Positions 27,593-36,272 are shown, counted from the first letter of the stretch. The stretch is 64,000 nt of DNA from Streptomyces umbrinus (GCF_030817415.1 NZ_JAUSZI010000002.1:1736001-1800000); one strand, 5' to 3'. Made by a program: numbers and translations. Notes: generated by a model not told the origin, from the sequence alone.

Positions 27593-28747
27593 TCAGGGGT
27601 GTTGTACGGCTCCGGCCGGCCGGGGGAAGACCGTGCCGTCGAAGATCTTGCGTGCGGTACGGACGACGGCGGTGCGCCGGGCCACCGGGACGGGGCTGGG
27701 GGCAGCGCCTGAAGCGACACTCGATGCGGCGCCCGGTTCAGCTCCAGGTTCAGCGTCCGGGGTGTCGTACGCGAGGGTCGTTTCTATGTCGAGGAATCCG
27801 GTGGGGTGCTCGATACGCACCCGGTCCCCGCCGGCCGGCAGACGTGCGACCGCCCGGCCGACGCCGCCCTCGATCCGCAGCCCGGCGGCGACGCTCGCGG
27901 CGCCCAGGACCCCGATCGAGGTGTGGCAGCGCACCGGGATGAAAGTGCGGGTCATGACCGCACCACCGTCCAACGGCGGTGCCAGCAGGCTGAGTTTGGG
28001 CACGGTGGTGCCTTCGACATCGCCGAGCCCCATCAGTTTTCCCGCCTCCAGCCGGATCTCCCGGAGCCGTTCCGCGAGGGCCTGGTCCGCCTCCAGGTCG
28101 GTGGGCGTCTCATAGCCGGTGACACCGAGCGAGGACGCGGCGATCAGCACGGTCGGCATGCCGTTGTCCACGCAGGTGACCGGTACGTCGGCGACGAGGT
28201 CACGTGCCCGGCCGGTCGGCAGCAACGGGCTGCCGCCCTGCGGGAACTCGATGACCACCGGCGCCGCGGCCCCCGGCACCCCGGAGATCTCGGCGGAACC
28301 GGTGTAGTCGACGCGCCCCTCCGGGGTGGGGAAGGACGCGACGGCGAGGTCCCCGGTGTTGAGCATGCGGATCCGCACCGACGTACGGCCGTCTCCGGCG
28401 GCGACCAGTCCGCGTTCGACGGCGAACGGGCCGACCGCGGCGAGGAGGTTCCCGCAGTTCTGACGGTCACTCACTTCCGGCGTGTCGACGCCGACTTGGA
28501 GGAACAGGTAGTCGACGTCCGCCTCGGGGTCGGCCGACGCGGAGACCACGGCCACCTTGCTGGTCAGGGGGTGCGCGCCACCCAGGCCGTCGATCTGGCG
28601 CGGGTCGGGGCTGCCCATGACGCGCAGCAACAGGTCGTCGCGCGGGGCGGGTTCGGCGGGCAGGTCCCCGGCCAGGAAGTAGGCGCCCTTGGAGGTGCCG
28701 CCGCGCATGAGCATGCAGCGCACCTCCTCGGCCCCGGCCCCGGTCAC
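27593..28747 (-). CDS. galD: 4-oxalomesaconate tautomerase-like (PrpF family)
   Basis: The PrpF-family isomerase has 384 residues. Characteristic segments are CMLMRGGTSKGAYFLAGDLP near the N-terminus and VSDRQNCGNLLAAVGPFAVE with the conserved Cys in NCGN, plus a C-terminal Ala/Pro-rich insertion. In Pseudomonas GalD converts the keto and enol forms of 4-oxalomesaconate; other PrpF members act on methylaconitate, but the neighbours favour GalD. The GTG at 28745-28747 is chosen over the longer frame because GGAG lies 8 bases upstream and it starts 25 bases after the aldolase stop. Confidence 0.8.
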   Translation of the reverse strand: MTGAGAEEVRCMLMRGGTSKGAYFLAGDLPAEPAPRDDLLLRVMGSPDPRQIDGLGGAHPLTSKVAVVSASADPEADVDYLFLQVGVDTPEVSDRQNCGNLLAAVGPFAVERGLVAAGDGRTSVRIRMLNTGDLAVASFPTPEGRVDYTGSAEISGVPGAAAPVVIEFPQGGSPLLPTGRARDLVADVPVTCVDNGMPTVLIAASSLGVTGYETPTDLEADQALAERLREIRLEAGKLMGLGDVEGTTVPKLSLLAPPLDGGAVMTRTFIPVRCHTSIGVLGAASVAAGLRIEGGVGRAVARLPAGGDRVRIEHPTGFLDIETTLAYDTPDAEPGAEPGAASSVASGAAPSPVPVARRTAVVRTARKIFDGTVFPRPAGAVQHP

Positions 28748-28772
28748 GGACCCACTCCGACCCTGTGCCCGG

Positions 28773-29519
28773 TCACGACCCGGCCCCGTCCCACGGCTCC
28801 CGACGCTCCGGCCGTTCCTGCCGCTCCCGCCGGTACTCCTCGTACGACTGGTAGCGCACGCCGAGTCGTACGAGCGTCTCGCGCAACCCATAGCGGTCCA
28901 GGCCGAGTTGGCCCTCGGCGAAGGCGGCGCGTGTCGCCTCCTCCTTCGCGGTGCGCGCGGCGGACGCGTCGACGGCCTCGGCGGACCGCTCGCGCGGGAC
29001 GACCATCACGCCGTCGTCGTCGGCGAGGATCACATCGCCCGGCCGGACGCTCTGGCCGCCGAGCACCACGGGTACGTTGACGGATCCGCCGGTGGCCTTC
29101 ACGGTGCCCTGCGCGGACACGGCCGACGCCCAGACGGGGAAACCCATCGCGCGCAGTTCCTCGGTGTCGCGCACTCCGGCGCCGGTCACCAGGCCGCGTA
29201 CGCCCCTGCGTTGCAGGGCGGTGGCGAAGAGTTCGCCGAACATGCCGTCCGTGGAGGGCGAGGTGGTGGTGACGACGAGGATGTCGCCCTCGCCGCACTG
29301 CTCGACCGCCGCGTGGATCATGAGGTTGTCGCCGGGCCAGCTCAACACGGTGACGGCGGTGCCCGCGACCCGTACGCCCTGCTGGATCGGGCGCAGGTCG
29401 CTGCCGAGGAGGCCGGTGCGGCCGAGGGCCTCGTGGACGGTCGCCACGCCGTACGCGGAGAGCGCCTCGACGTCCTTCTCGGCGGCCTTCGGGGGGTTGG
29501 TGACGATCAGGCCGCTCAT
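28773..29519 (-). CDS. galC: 4-carboxy-4-hydroxy-2-oxoadipate aldolase (RraA-like)
   Basis: A 248-residue class II pyruvate aldolase of the RraA-like family (LigK/GalC/ProA). It splits 4-carboxy-4-hydroxy-2-oxoadipate into pyruvate and oxaloacetate and usually also decarboxylates oxaloacetate. Diagnostic segments are AYGVATVHEALGRTGLL, PGDNLMIHAAVEQCGEGDILVV and GLVTGAGVRDTEELRAMGFPVWA, which carry the Arg/Asp metal- and substrate-binding residues. GGGGAG precedes the ATG at 29517-29519, which overlaps the stop of the hydratase gene as ATGA. Confidence 0.88.
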   Translation of the reverse strand: MSGLIVTNPPKAAEKDVEALSAYGVATVHEALGRTGLLGSDLRPIQQGVRVAGTAVTVLSWPGDNLMIHAAVEQCGEGDILVVTTTSPSTDGMFGELFATALQRRGVRGLVTGAGVRDTEELRAMGFPVWASAVSAQGTVKATGGSVNVPVVLGGQSVRPGDVILADDDGVMVVPRERSAEAVDASAARTAKEEATRAAFAEGQLGLDRYGLRETLVRLGVRYQSYEEYRRERQERPERREPWDGAGS

Positions 29520-30289
29520 GCCAGCTCCCCCGTGACCTGCGGGTAGGGGCGCATGTACGCCTCGGCGTAAGTGGTGTGCGGCAGGCCGAGGTTGGGGCCC
29601 GCGTTGCGCTTGAGCTGCACACCGCGGCGGACGGCGAGGTCGGTGTAGTAGTCCCACAGATGCCGCTGCGCGGCCAGGCATTCCATGGCCTTGCGCTTGG
29701 TCTCCCACACCTCGGAGATGTCGAGGAGGACCTCCGGCTTGAAGCCGCACATCTCGGGCTGGTGCGGCTCGAAGAAGAACACCGGCGGGGCGCCGATGAT
29801 CTCCCCCTCGGCCGGGTAGCCGATGGCCTGGGCGAGCACCCGCGCGTCCAACGCCATCCGGGCGGCCGCCGGGTGGTCGCCGTTGTACGGGTCGTCGAGC
29901 GGGTGGGTCAGGACGACGTCCGGCTGCGCCTCGCGGTAGACGGCCACCAGCCGGTCCGTCAGCTCGGGCGTGATGGTCAGGGGGTAGTCGCCGGCGTCGA
30001 AGAAGACGACCTCGGCGCCGAGGGTGGCGGCGGCCGCCTCGGCCTCCGCGCGACGCATCCCCTTGATCTCCTCCAGCGACCTGCCCTCGCGCCATGCCTT
30101 CGCGGACTCACCGCGCTCGCCGTAGGTCAGGCACGCGATGGTGACCTTCTCGCCGCGCGAGGCGGCGAGGGCGATGGCTCCGCCCGCGCGCCACACGAAG
30201 TCCCCGGCATGCGCGGTGATGACGAGCGTGGATCGTGGGGTGGCGGGCGTCGACGGTGTTGAGGTACCGGCCGCATTGCCATGCGTCAT
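29516..30289 (-). CDS. galB: 4-oxalomesaconate hydratase (PIG-L/LmbE family)
   Basis: A 257-residue PIG-L-fold zinc enzyme. The first metal motif reads ITAHAGDFVWRAGGAIAL where deacetylases have AHPDDE, the GalB-type variant, and THPLDDPYNGDHPAAARMA supplies the later histidines. In Pseudomonas putida GalB hydrates 4-oxalomesaconate to 4-carboxy-4-hydroxy-2-oxoadipate, the substrate of the next gene product. The ATG at 30287-30289 has GGAGA 8 bases upstream; an in-frame TTG at 30313 is less likely. It follows the GntR gene by 48 bases. Confidence 0.85.
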   Translation of the reverse strand: MTHGNAAGTSTPSTPATPRSTLVITAHAGDFVWRAGGAIALAASRGEKVTIACLTYGERGESAKAWREGRSLEEIKGMRRAEAEAAAATLGAEVVFFDAGDYPLTITPELTDRLVAVYREAQPDVVLTHPLDDPYNGDHPAAARMALDARVLAQAIGYPAEGEIIGAPPVFFFEPHQPEMCGFKPEVLLDISEVWETKRKAMECLAAQRHLWDYYTDLAVRRGVQLKRNAGPNLGLPHTTYAEAYMRPYPQVTGELA

Positions 30290-30337
30290 TGTTGCAATCT
30301 CCTTGGTGGACAAGCCGGTTGGCCCACCCCCGAGGTG

Positions 30338-30988
30338 TCACTCGCGCAACGCGTCGATCACACCCGAAAGGTGGGCGCGGACGGCCGCTTCGGCCGCCTG
30401 CGGGTCCCGGGCCCTGATCGCCTCGATCATGGCCAGATGCTCACCCAGGGACTTCTGGGGCCGCCCCGGTCGCAGCGCGAGCTGGAAACGGTGGCGCACC
30501 AGTTGCCCGTTGAGCCGCTCCAGCAGTTCCACGGCCGTCTGCTGGCCGGAGAACTGTCTGATGAGGGCGTGCAGTTCGTGGTTGAGGTCGGAGTAGGTCA
30601 CCGGCTCGCCGTCGGCGACGGCCTTGGACATCGCCTCGCCCACGTCGACCAGCCGGGTCAGCTGCTCGTCCGTGACCGCGACGGCCGCCTTGGCCGCGCA
30701 CAGCCCTTCGAGGACCATGCGGCACTCGGTGATGGCGACCGCTTCCTCCACGGTCACCACCCGCACCCGCGAACCGCGGTTGCGGATCCGCTCGACCAGA
30801 CCCTCCGACTCCAGCTCGATCAGTGCCGCCCGCACACTGGCCCGTGTCACACCGAACTGCTCGGCGAGTTCGTTCTCCACCAGCCGTTGGGCCGGTGCCA
30901 TGTCGCCACGCAGGATCGCCTGCCGCAGCTGCGCGAGCGCGTGCTGCCTGGCCTGCTCCCCAGTGCTCGGACGGGCTTGTTTCGGCAT
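30338..30988 (-). CDS. GntR-family regulator (FadR/FCD type) of the aromatic operon
   Basis: A 216-residue regulator. The winged helix QLRQAILRGDMAPAQRLVENELAEQFGVTRASVRAALIELESEGLVE is followed by an all-helical FCD domain with the metal-binding His pattern (SDLNHELHALI, VRHRFQLAL, HLAMIEAI, VRAHLSGV). GGGAGAG precedes the ATG at 30988. It heads the operon hydratase-aldolase-tautomerase-dioxygenase and has a strong palindrome 45-70 bases upstream, so autorepression released by a pathway intermediate is likely. Confidence 0.9.
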   Translation of the reverse strand: MPKQARPSTGEQARQHALAQLRQAILRGDMAPAQRLVENELAEQFGVTRASVRAALIELESEGLVERIRNRGSRVRVVTVEEAVAITECRMVLEGLCAAKAAVAVTDEQLTRLVDVGEAMSKAVADGEPVTYSDLNHELHALIRQFSGQQTAVELLERLNGQLVRHRFQLALRPGRPQKSLGEHLAMIEAIRARDPQAAEAAVRAHLSGVIDALRE

Positions 30989-31032
30989 GTGTGCTCTCCC
31001 TGAGTGAGTGCCTGTCGAACCTAAATCTAGAC

Positions 31033-31058
31033 GAACAAGATTGTCAACAATTTTGTTC
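31033..31058. promoter_or_regulatory. GntR operator, near-perfect 26-bp palindrome
   Basis: The outer arms GAACAA and TTGTTC and inner arms ATTGT and ACAAT are symmetric about 31045/31046; only the pairs next to the inner arms and at the centre mismatch. AT-rich in an otherwise GC-rich region, it lies just upstream of the GntR start. Confidence 0.8.
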
Positions 31059-31086
31059 TCCATGTGGTGCGACCACATACCAACAA

Positions 31087-31122
31087 GGGCCCTGGTATCC
31101 GCAGTTGCGGATACCAGGGCCC
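31087..31122 (-). terminator. Hairpin terminator after the ApbE gene
   Basis: A perfect 17-bp stem (31087-31103 with 31106-31122) closes on a two-base GT loop. It lies 30 bases beyond the apbE stop and separates it from the GntR operator region. Confidence 0.85.
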
Positions 31123-31152
31123 TCAGGAGTTCGTACGAGGGGTCTCCCGCGC

Positions 31153-31917
31153 TCAGGCAGCGACAGGGAACCCCGACGTGCGGAGGACGCGGCGCTCGGC
31201 GTCCACGGCGAACACCTCGCAGCCTTCGCGCGCGGCGGCCCAGTCGATCCCGTCCGCGCCCATCGCGAACGCCGCGGTCGCCGTCGCGTCCGCCTCGGTC
31301 AGGGACGGGGCCACGACGGTCAGGCTGAGCAGTCCGGTCGCCGGACGGCCGGTGCGGCCGTCGAGGATGTGGTCACCGCGCTCGTAGCGCCCGGAGGTCG
31401 CCACCGCGCCGTCGGTGATCTCCAGGACCGTGCACAGCCGGTCGGCCTGTTCCGGGTGACGCACGCCCACCCGCCACGGACGGCCGGCGGAGACCACATC
31501 GCCGCCGGCGTTCAGGCAGAACGTCGTCACGCCCTCGGCGAGCAGCAGCTCGGCCGCCCGCTGCACCGCCCAGCCCTTGACCATCGCGCAGGGGTCGAGT
31601 CCGCGGCCGGGCAGCCGCACCTGGAACGCGCCCCCGCTCGCGACCCGGTACTCCTCGCACAGGTCGAGCACCTCGACGAGGTCCGGGCTCAGCTCGTGGG
31701 ACTCGAGCTCTCCCCGGCCCAGCCGGGACACCTCGCTGTCGGCGATGAACGGGCTGAACCGCGCGTCGACCTCGCGCAGCCACGCGAACACCCGGTCCGC
31801 GGCCACGGACGCGCTCCCTGCGGGGTCACCCCCGTCAGCGTCACCGTCGTCGATCCGCAGGGAGATCGGCAGCCCCATGATGTGCTCGACCCGGCGCACT
31901 TCCTCGGCCGTCGACAT
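31153..31917 (-). CDS. apbE: FAD:protein FMN transferase
   Basis: A 254-residue ApbE-family flavin transferase that links FMN covalently to Thr/Ser in the (D/S)GA(T/S)T motif of FMN-binding domains. Motifs include DARFSPFIADSEVSRL, the Mg/FAD region LDPCAMVKGWAVQRAAELL, LNAGGDVVSAG and the ATSGRYERGDHILDGRTGRPA loop. No signal peptide is obvious, so the site of action (inside or after export) is uncertain. It follows the FMN-binding protein by 5 bases, which names its substrate. Confidence 0.9.
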   Translation of the reverse strand: MSTAEEVRRVEHIMGLPISLRIDDGDADGGDPAGSASVAADRVFAWLREVDARFSPFIADSEVSRLGRGELESHELSPDLVEVLDLCEEYRVASGGAFQVRLPGRGLDPCAMVKGWAVQRAAELLLAEGVTTFCLNAGGDVVSAGRPWRVGVRHPEQADRLCTVLEITDGAVATSGRYERGDHILDGRTGRPATGLLSLTVVAPSLTEADATATAAFAMGADGIDWAAAREGCEVFAVDAERRVLRTSGFPVAA

Positions 31918-31922
31918 CGCGA

Positions 31923-32639
31923 TCAGCCCTTCGCGTCGATGGCGGCCTGGAGGGACTCGACGTACCCCTCGCTCGTGATCGTGGCGCCCGAGACGGCGTC
32001 GATGTCGGAACTCTGCGCCTCCAGCGTCTCCGCGATCAGCTTCGGCACGGCGGCCTTCGTCTGCGGGTGGTTCGGCTGCTGCAGCATCCGTACCGCGTCG
32101 ATCTTGTCGCCCTCGAAGGTCACCTCCACCTGCACGGTGCCCTTCTCGGTGCCGACAGCCGAACCCGCGACGACCTGGGAGGCGGCCGAGGCGGACGGCG
32201 AGGACGAGGAGGAGGACGAAGAGGACGAGGAAGATGCCGGCTTCGCGTCGATGGCCGCCTGGAGGGACTCGACGTACCCCTCACTGGTGATCGTGGCGCC
32301 GGACACCGCGTCGATGTCGGCGCTCTGCGCGGTGAGCGTCTCCGCGATCAGCTTCGGGACCGCGGCCTTCGTCTGCGGGTGGTTCGGCTGCTGCAGCATC
32401 CGTACGGAGCTGATCTTGTCGCCGTCGAAGGTCACCTCGACCTGGACGGGACCCTTCTCGGTCTTGATGGTCGAACCGGCGACGACCTGGTTCGAGGTAC
32501 CCCCCGAGGAGGACGTGGAAGGTGTCGAGGCGGGTTCGGCGACCTCCGTGGTGGACGACGTGTCGGTCGAGGGCGCGTAGCGCCAGACCGGGATCAGACC
32601 CGCGACGGTCAGGACCAGGACAGGAATGGCTCGTTTCAC
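31923..32639 (-). CDS. Secreted protein with two tandem FMN-binding domains
   Basis: A 238-residue protein. An N-terminal signal or anchor helix (MKRAIPVLVLTVAGLIPVW) and a Ser/Thr/Pro linker precede two FMN_bind repeats (about residues 51-133 and 154-237) joined by a poly-Ser run. Each repeat ends DIDAVSGATITSEGYVESLQ, where the Thr of SGATI-T is the expected ApbE flavinylation site. The repeats are nearly identical, differing at about ten positions, showing recent internal duplication. It should shuttle electrons outside the membrane from the reductase encoded upstream. Confidence 0.88.
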   Translation of the reverse strand: MKRAIPVLVLTVAGLIPVWRYAPSTDTSSTTEVAEPASTPSTSSSGGTSNQVVAGSTIKTEKGPVQVEVTFDGDKISSVRMLQQPNHPQTKAAVPKLIAETLTAQSADIDAVSGATITSEGYVESLQAAIDAKPASSSSSSSSSSSSPSASAASQVVAGSAVGTEKGTVQVEVTFEGDKIDAVRMLQQPNHPQTKAAVPKLIAETLEAQSSDIDAVSGATITSEGYVESLQAAIDAKG

Positions 32640-32649
32640 GGTGTCTCTC

Positions 32650-33990
32650 TCATCCCGCCAGGCTGAAGCGCTCGAAGTGGATCTGCTGCTTGGGCACGTT
32701 CAGCTCGCGCAGGCTGCCCAGCACCGCGTTCATCATCGGAGGCGGTCCGCACAGGAAGACGTCCCGGTCACCGATGTCCGGCACGAGCCGTACGAGCTCG
32801 TGCGGCGCCAGCTTGTCGGGGCTGACCGGCCCGGACACGAGGTGCAGCTCGGCGCCCTTGGCCTGGGCGAGCTCCCGCAGCTCGTCGTAGAGGACCGCTT
32901 CCCGGTCCGTGGACACCCGGTAGATGACCACCGCGTGCCCTTGCACCTCCTCCAGCAGGGCCCGGATGGGGGTGACGCCCACACCGCCGGCGATGAGCAC
33001 GGACTCCGGCCGGGTGCGGTGCATCGCGGTGAAGGCGCCGTACGGGCCCTCGGCGAAGACCCGCGTACCGACCTTCAGGTGCCGCAGGCCCGCGGTGCCG
33101 TCACCCGCCGTCTTGGCGGTGAGCCGCAGCGTCCGGCCGTCCGGCGCCGCCGACAGCGAGAACGGGTTGGCCTGCCACCACCGGTCCTTGGTCAGGAACC
33201 GCCACAGGAAGAACTGGCCCGCGCGCGCCGGCAGCCGGTCCAGGTCGCGCCCCGTCATGTAGATCGACACGACACTGTCGGACTCGGGGACCACGGCCGA
33301 GACCCGCAGCTGGTGGCGCATGTTCCGCCACAGCGGCAGCACCAGCCGGCCCAAGACGACCGCGCCGAGCGCCACGCCCCACACGCCGTACCAGTACGCC
33401 GTGGCGAAGGACGACGCGGTGAAGGTCGTACCCACCGCGACCTGGTGCGTGAAGGCCAGCACGACCGCGACATACGTGTAGAGGTGGATGAAGTGCCACG
33501 TCTCGTAGGCCAGCCTTCGGCGGGCGTAGCGGGCCGAGACGCCGCCGATCACGAGGATCAGCACCAGCGCGACGACGGCGCGCAGCACGCCCTCGACGGT
33601 CTCGGCGAGGTCCACGAGCTGGCTCACCGGGTCCATGCCGGAGGAGTCGGCGTAGCCGAAGGTGATGAACACGGCGTGGCCCAGCAGCGTCCAGAGCAGG
33701 CCGAAGCCGACCCAGCGGTGCCAGGAGGTCAGCCGGTCCATGCCGATGCGGCGGTCGAGCCACGGCAGCCGGGCGACCAGCAGCAGTTGGAAGGCCATCA
33801 GGAGCGCGCCGTACAGGCCGAGGAGCCGGCCCATGACGATGAGGGCGTTCGAGGCGAACCCGGCCTGGACGAAGAACACGGTCACCACGGCTACGTTCAC
33901 GGCCAGCACGCCGTACAGGCCGGCGCGGGCCACCACCTTGGGGCGTACAGCCGCGGAAGGTGGCGGAACGGTCGTCTGGACAGTAGTCAC
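32650..33990 (-). CDS. Ferric-reductase-like transmembrane flavocytochrome
   Basis: A 446-residue NOX/FRE-type protein. Six helices carry haem-ligand histidines (LTSWHRWVGFGLLWTLLGHAVF and ETWHFIHLYTYVAVVLAFTHQ). A C-terminal cytoplasmic ferredoxin-reductase module binds FAD (AGQFFLWRFL...ANPFSLSAAP) and NAD(P)H (VLIAGGVGVTPIRALL, FLCGPPPMMNAV). It moves electrons from NAD(P)H across the membrane, here presumably to the flavinylated protein encoded 10 bases downstream. First gene of the three-gene operon, divergent from the two-component system. Confidence 0.88.
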   Translation of the reverse strand: MTTVQTTVPPPSAAVRPKVVARAGLYGVLAVNVAVVTVFFVQAGFASNALIVMGRLLGLYGALLMAFQLLLVARLPWLDRRIGMDRLTSWHRWVGFGLLWTLLGHAVFITFGYADSSGMDPVSQLVDLAETVEGVLRAVVALVLILVIGGVSARYARRRLAYETWHFIHLYTYVAVVLAFTHQVAVGTTFTASSFATAYWYGVWGVALGAVVLGRLVLPLWRNMRHQLRVSAVVPESDSVVSIYMTGRDLDRLPARAGQFFLWRFLTKDRWWQANPFSLSAAPDGRTLRLTAKTAGDGTAGLRHLKVGTRVFAEGPYGAFTAMHRTRPESVLIAGGVGVTPIRALLEEVQGHAVVIYRVSTDREAVLYDELRELAQAKGAELHLVSGPVSPDKLAPHELVRLVPDIGDRDVFLCGPPPMMNAVLGSLRELNVPKQQIHFERFSLAG

Positions 33991-34125
33991 GGGGTCGGCA
34001 ACTCCTTGATCGGGTCCTGGGACTCCGAGCCTGCCTGCCGAGTGCTGTCGTTTTCCTGTCGGTCAACTTTCAAGTGTTTATCGATATGAAGTAGACAGGC
34101 CCGTGGCTATGGCGTCGGGAGGCGC

Positions 34126-34842
34126 GTGAAGCACTATGGGCACGTGGAAAAAGTACGACTTCTCGTTGTGGACGACGACCCGCCCATCGCCGACCTGGTC
34201 GCGACGGTCGCCCGCTACGAGGGCTGGGAGGCGGTGACCGCGAACTCCGGCGAGGAGGCGCTGCACCGGGCCGCGGACTTCCATCCGGACATCGTGGTGC
34301 TCGACCTGATGCTGCCCGGGCTCGACGGCTTCGCCGTGCTCGACCGGCTGCGGCTGTCCGGAACGATGGTGCCCGTGGTGTTCCTGACCGCCCGGGACGG
34401 CGTGGCGGACCGGGTCGCGGGCCTGACCAGGGGCGGTGACGACTACCTGGTGAAGCCGTTCGCGGTGGAGGAGCTCATGGCCCGGCTGCGGACCGTGCTG
34501 CGCCGCAGCGCGGGACCGGCCTTCCAGCGGTCGGTGCTCAGTGTCGCGGACCTGACCATGGACGAGGACACCCGCGAGGTGCGCCGCGGTGACCGGCTGC
34601 TGACGCTCACCCCGACCGAGTACGAGGTGCTCCGCTATCTGATGCGGAAGTCGCCGACCGTGCTCACCAAGGCGCAGATCCTCGACCATGTCTGGGAGTA
34701 CGGCTTCGGCGGCCGGTCGAACGTGGTGGAGCTGGTCATCAGCAGGCTGCGCCGCAAGCTCGACGGCAGCGACGAGGACGAGGCGCCGCTCATCCACACC
34801 GTTCGGGGCGTCGGATACGTGGTGCGGCAGGTCGCCGAGTGA
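34126..34842 (+). CDS. OmpR-family response regulator
   Basis: A 238-residue regulator. The receiver domain has the acidic pocket VVDDD (residues 15-18), phospho-acceptor Asp60 in VVLDLMLPG, Thr in FLTARD and Lys in YLVKPF. The C-terminal winged helix is of OmpR/PhoB type (LTPTEYEVLRYLMRKSPTVLTKAQIL ... RGVGYVV). The GTG at 34126 lies only 3 bases after GGGAGG, so GTG at 34144 is an alternative start. It overlaps the kinase gene by 4 bases and is divergent from the electron-transfer operon, its probable target. Confidence 0.9.
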   Translation: MKHYGHVEKVRLLVVDDDPPIADLVATVARYEGWEAVTANSGEEALHRAADFHPDIVVLDLMLPGLDGFAVLDRLRLSGTMVPVVFLTARDGVADRVAGLTRGGDDYLVKPFAVEELMARLRTVLRRSAGPAFQRSVLSVADLTMDEDTREVRRGDRLLTLTPTEYEVLRYLMRKSPTVLTKAQILDHVWEYGFGGRSNVVELVISRLRRKLDGSDEDEAPLIHTVRGVGYVVRQVAE

Positions 34843-36269
34843 TCCGTCGCTTCAGGGAGACCTACCGCAGGCTGCGGCTGGGCACCCGGCTGGCCCTCGG
34901 CATGGGCGTGCTCTCGCTGGTCGTGTTCGCCGTCGTCGGGGCGTCGCTGTCGATGTACATGCGGGGCTATCTGGAACGCCAGCTCAACGACCAGATGAAG
35001 CTCGTCCAGATCACCCAGTCCAAGGACGTCACGGCGTACGGCACCGTGCAGGGCAAGCCGTACTACGGCTGGTACACCGCCTCCTACGAGGTCTCGGCCG
35101 ACTCTGCCGTCCTCCGCAAGCCCGCGGACGTACCGGCGGACGCCGACGAGCTCGCCACCGTCGCCGAGGCGCTCCAGGCCTCGGGCCACGACCCGCTCTT
35201 CCGCACCGCGCACATCAAGGGGAAGGGAACGTACCGGCTGCGTGCCTGCGAGGCCGAACCCGGGGTGGTCCTGGTCACCGCGGCGCCCATGGACGACATC
35301 GAGGACACCATGGACCAGCTGGCCACGGTCCAGGTCGTCGCGTTCGCCCTCGCGCTGGTCGGGCTCGTGGTGTTCGGCCGTGCGGTGCTGCGGCGGGGCC
35401 TGAAGCCGCTCAGCGACATGGCGCACACGGCGCGGGGCATCACCTCGCACGACTTCACCGACTCGGCGCGGCTTCCCGTGCGCGCCGACCGCGGGAACGG
35501 CGGCCCGGAGGTCGAGGAACTGCGCACCGCCTTCAACACCATGCTGGAGCACATCGACGACTCACTGGCCGTCCGCACGGAGGCCGAGCAGCGGCTGCGC
35601 CGGTTCGTCGCGGACGCCTCGCACGAGCTGCGCACGCCCCTGATGTCGGTACGCGGCTACGCGGACCTCTTCCAGTACGCGGCGGCCAACGAGCCCGAGG
35701 AACGGGAGAAGCACCTGGCCCGGCTGCGTGCCGAGGCGGCCAGGATGGGCATCCTCCTGGACGACCTGCTGCTGCTCGCCCGGCTGGACGCCGCCGAGGT
35801 GGAGGCGCCGGTTCGGCTGGAGGACGCGGATCTCGCGGAGCTGGTGCGCCAGGCCGCGGAAGCCTTCCGCGCGGCCCGCCCGGACCATCCGCTGGCCGTG
35901 ACGGCCGGTCCCGGTCCGGTGCGGCTGCGCCTCGACGCCCTGCGCATCCGGCAGGTCCTGGACAACCTCCTCACGAACGCCGCCGTCCACACCCCCGCCG
36001 GTACGGAGGTGTCCGTGGAGGTGTCCGTCGAGTCCGGCGCGGCGATCGTCCGGGTCACCGACTCCGGTCCCGGCATCCCGGCCGCCGACCAGGAGCGCGT
36101 CTTCGACCGCTTCTTCCGCATCGACAAGGCCCGCAGCCGAGACCGCGGAGGCAGCGGCCTCGGCCTGGCGGTCGCCCGCTCCCTGGTCCAGGCCCACGGC
36201 GGCACCATCACCCTGACAAGCGGCCCGGGCGCGACAACGTTCACGATGAGGCTTCCCTTCGCCCCCTAG
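34839..36269 (+). CDS. Sensor histidine kinase
   Basis: A 476-residue membrane kinase. TM1 is at about residues 17-40 and an extracytoplasmic sensor of roughly 125 residues follows. TM2 is at about 163-185, then a HAMP domain, a HisKA domain with His262 in ADASHELRTPLMS, and an HATPase domain with N box DNLLTNAAVHT, G1 DSGPGIP and G2 GGSGLGLAVA. It starts with GTG overlapping the regulator stop (GTGA). The signal is unknown; position suggests redox or cell-envelope sensing linked to the divergent flavin operon. Confidence 0.9.
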   Translation: MIRRFRETYRRLRLGTRLALGMGVLSLVVFAVVGASLSMYMRGYLERQLNDQMKLVQITQSKDVTAYGTVQGKPYYGWYTASYEVSADSAVLRKPADVPADADELATVAEALQASGHDPLFRTAHIKGKGTYRLRACEAEPGVVLVTAAPMDDIEDTMDQLATVQVVAFALALVGLVVFGRAVLRRGLKPLSDMAHTARGITSHDFTDSARLPVRADRGNGGPEVEELRTAFNTMLEHIDDSLAVRTEAEQRLRRFVADASHELRTPLMSVRGYADLFQYAAANEPEEREKHLARLRAEAARMGILLDDLLLLARLDAAEVEAPVRLEDADLAELVRQAAEAFRAARPDHPLAVTAGPGPVRLRLDALRIRQVLDNLLTNAAVHTPAGTEVSVEVSVESGAAIVRVTDSGPGIPAADQERVFDRFFRIDKARSRDRGGSGLGLAVARSLVQAHGGTITLTSGPGATTFTMRLPFAP

Positions 36270-36272
36270 CTC

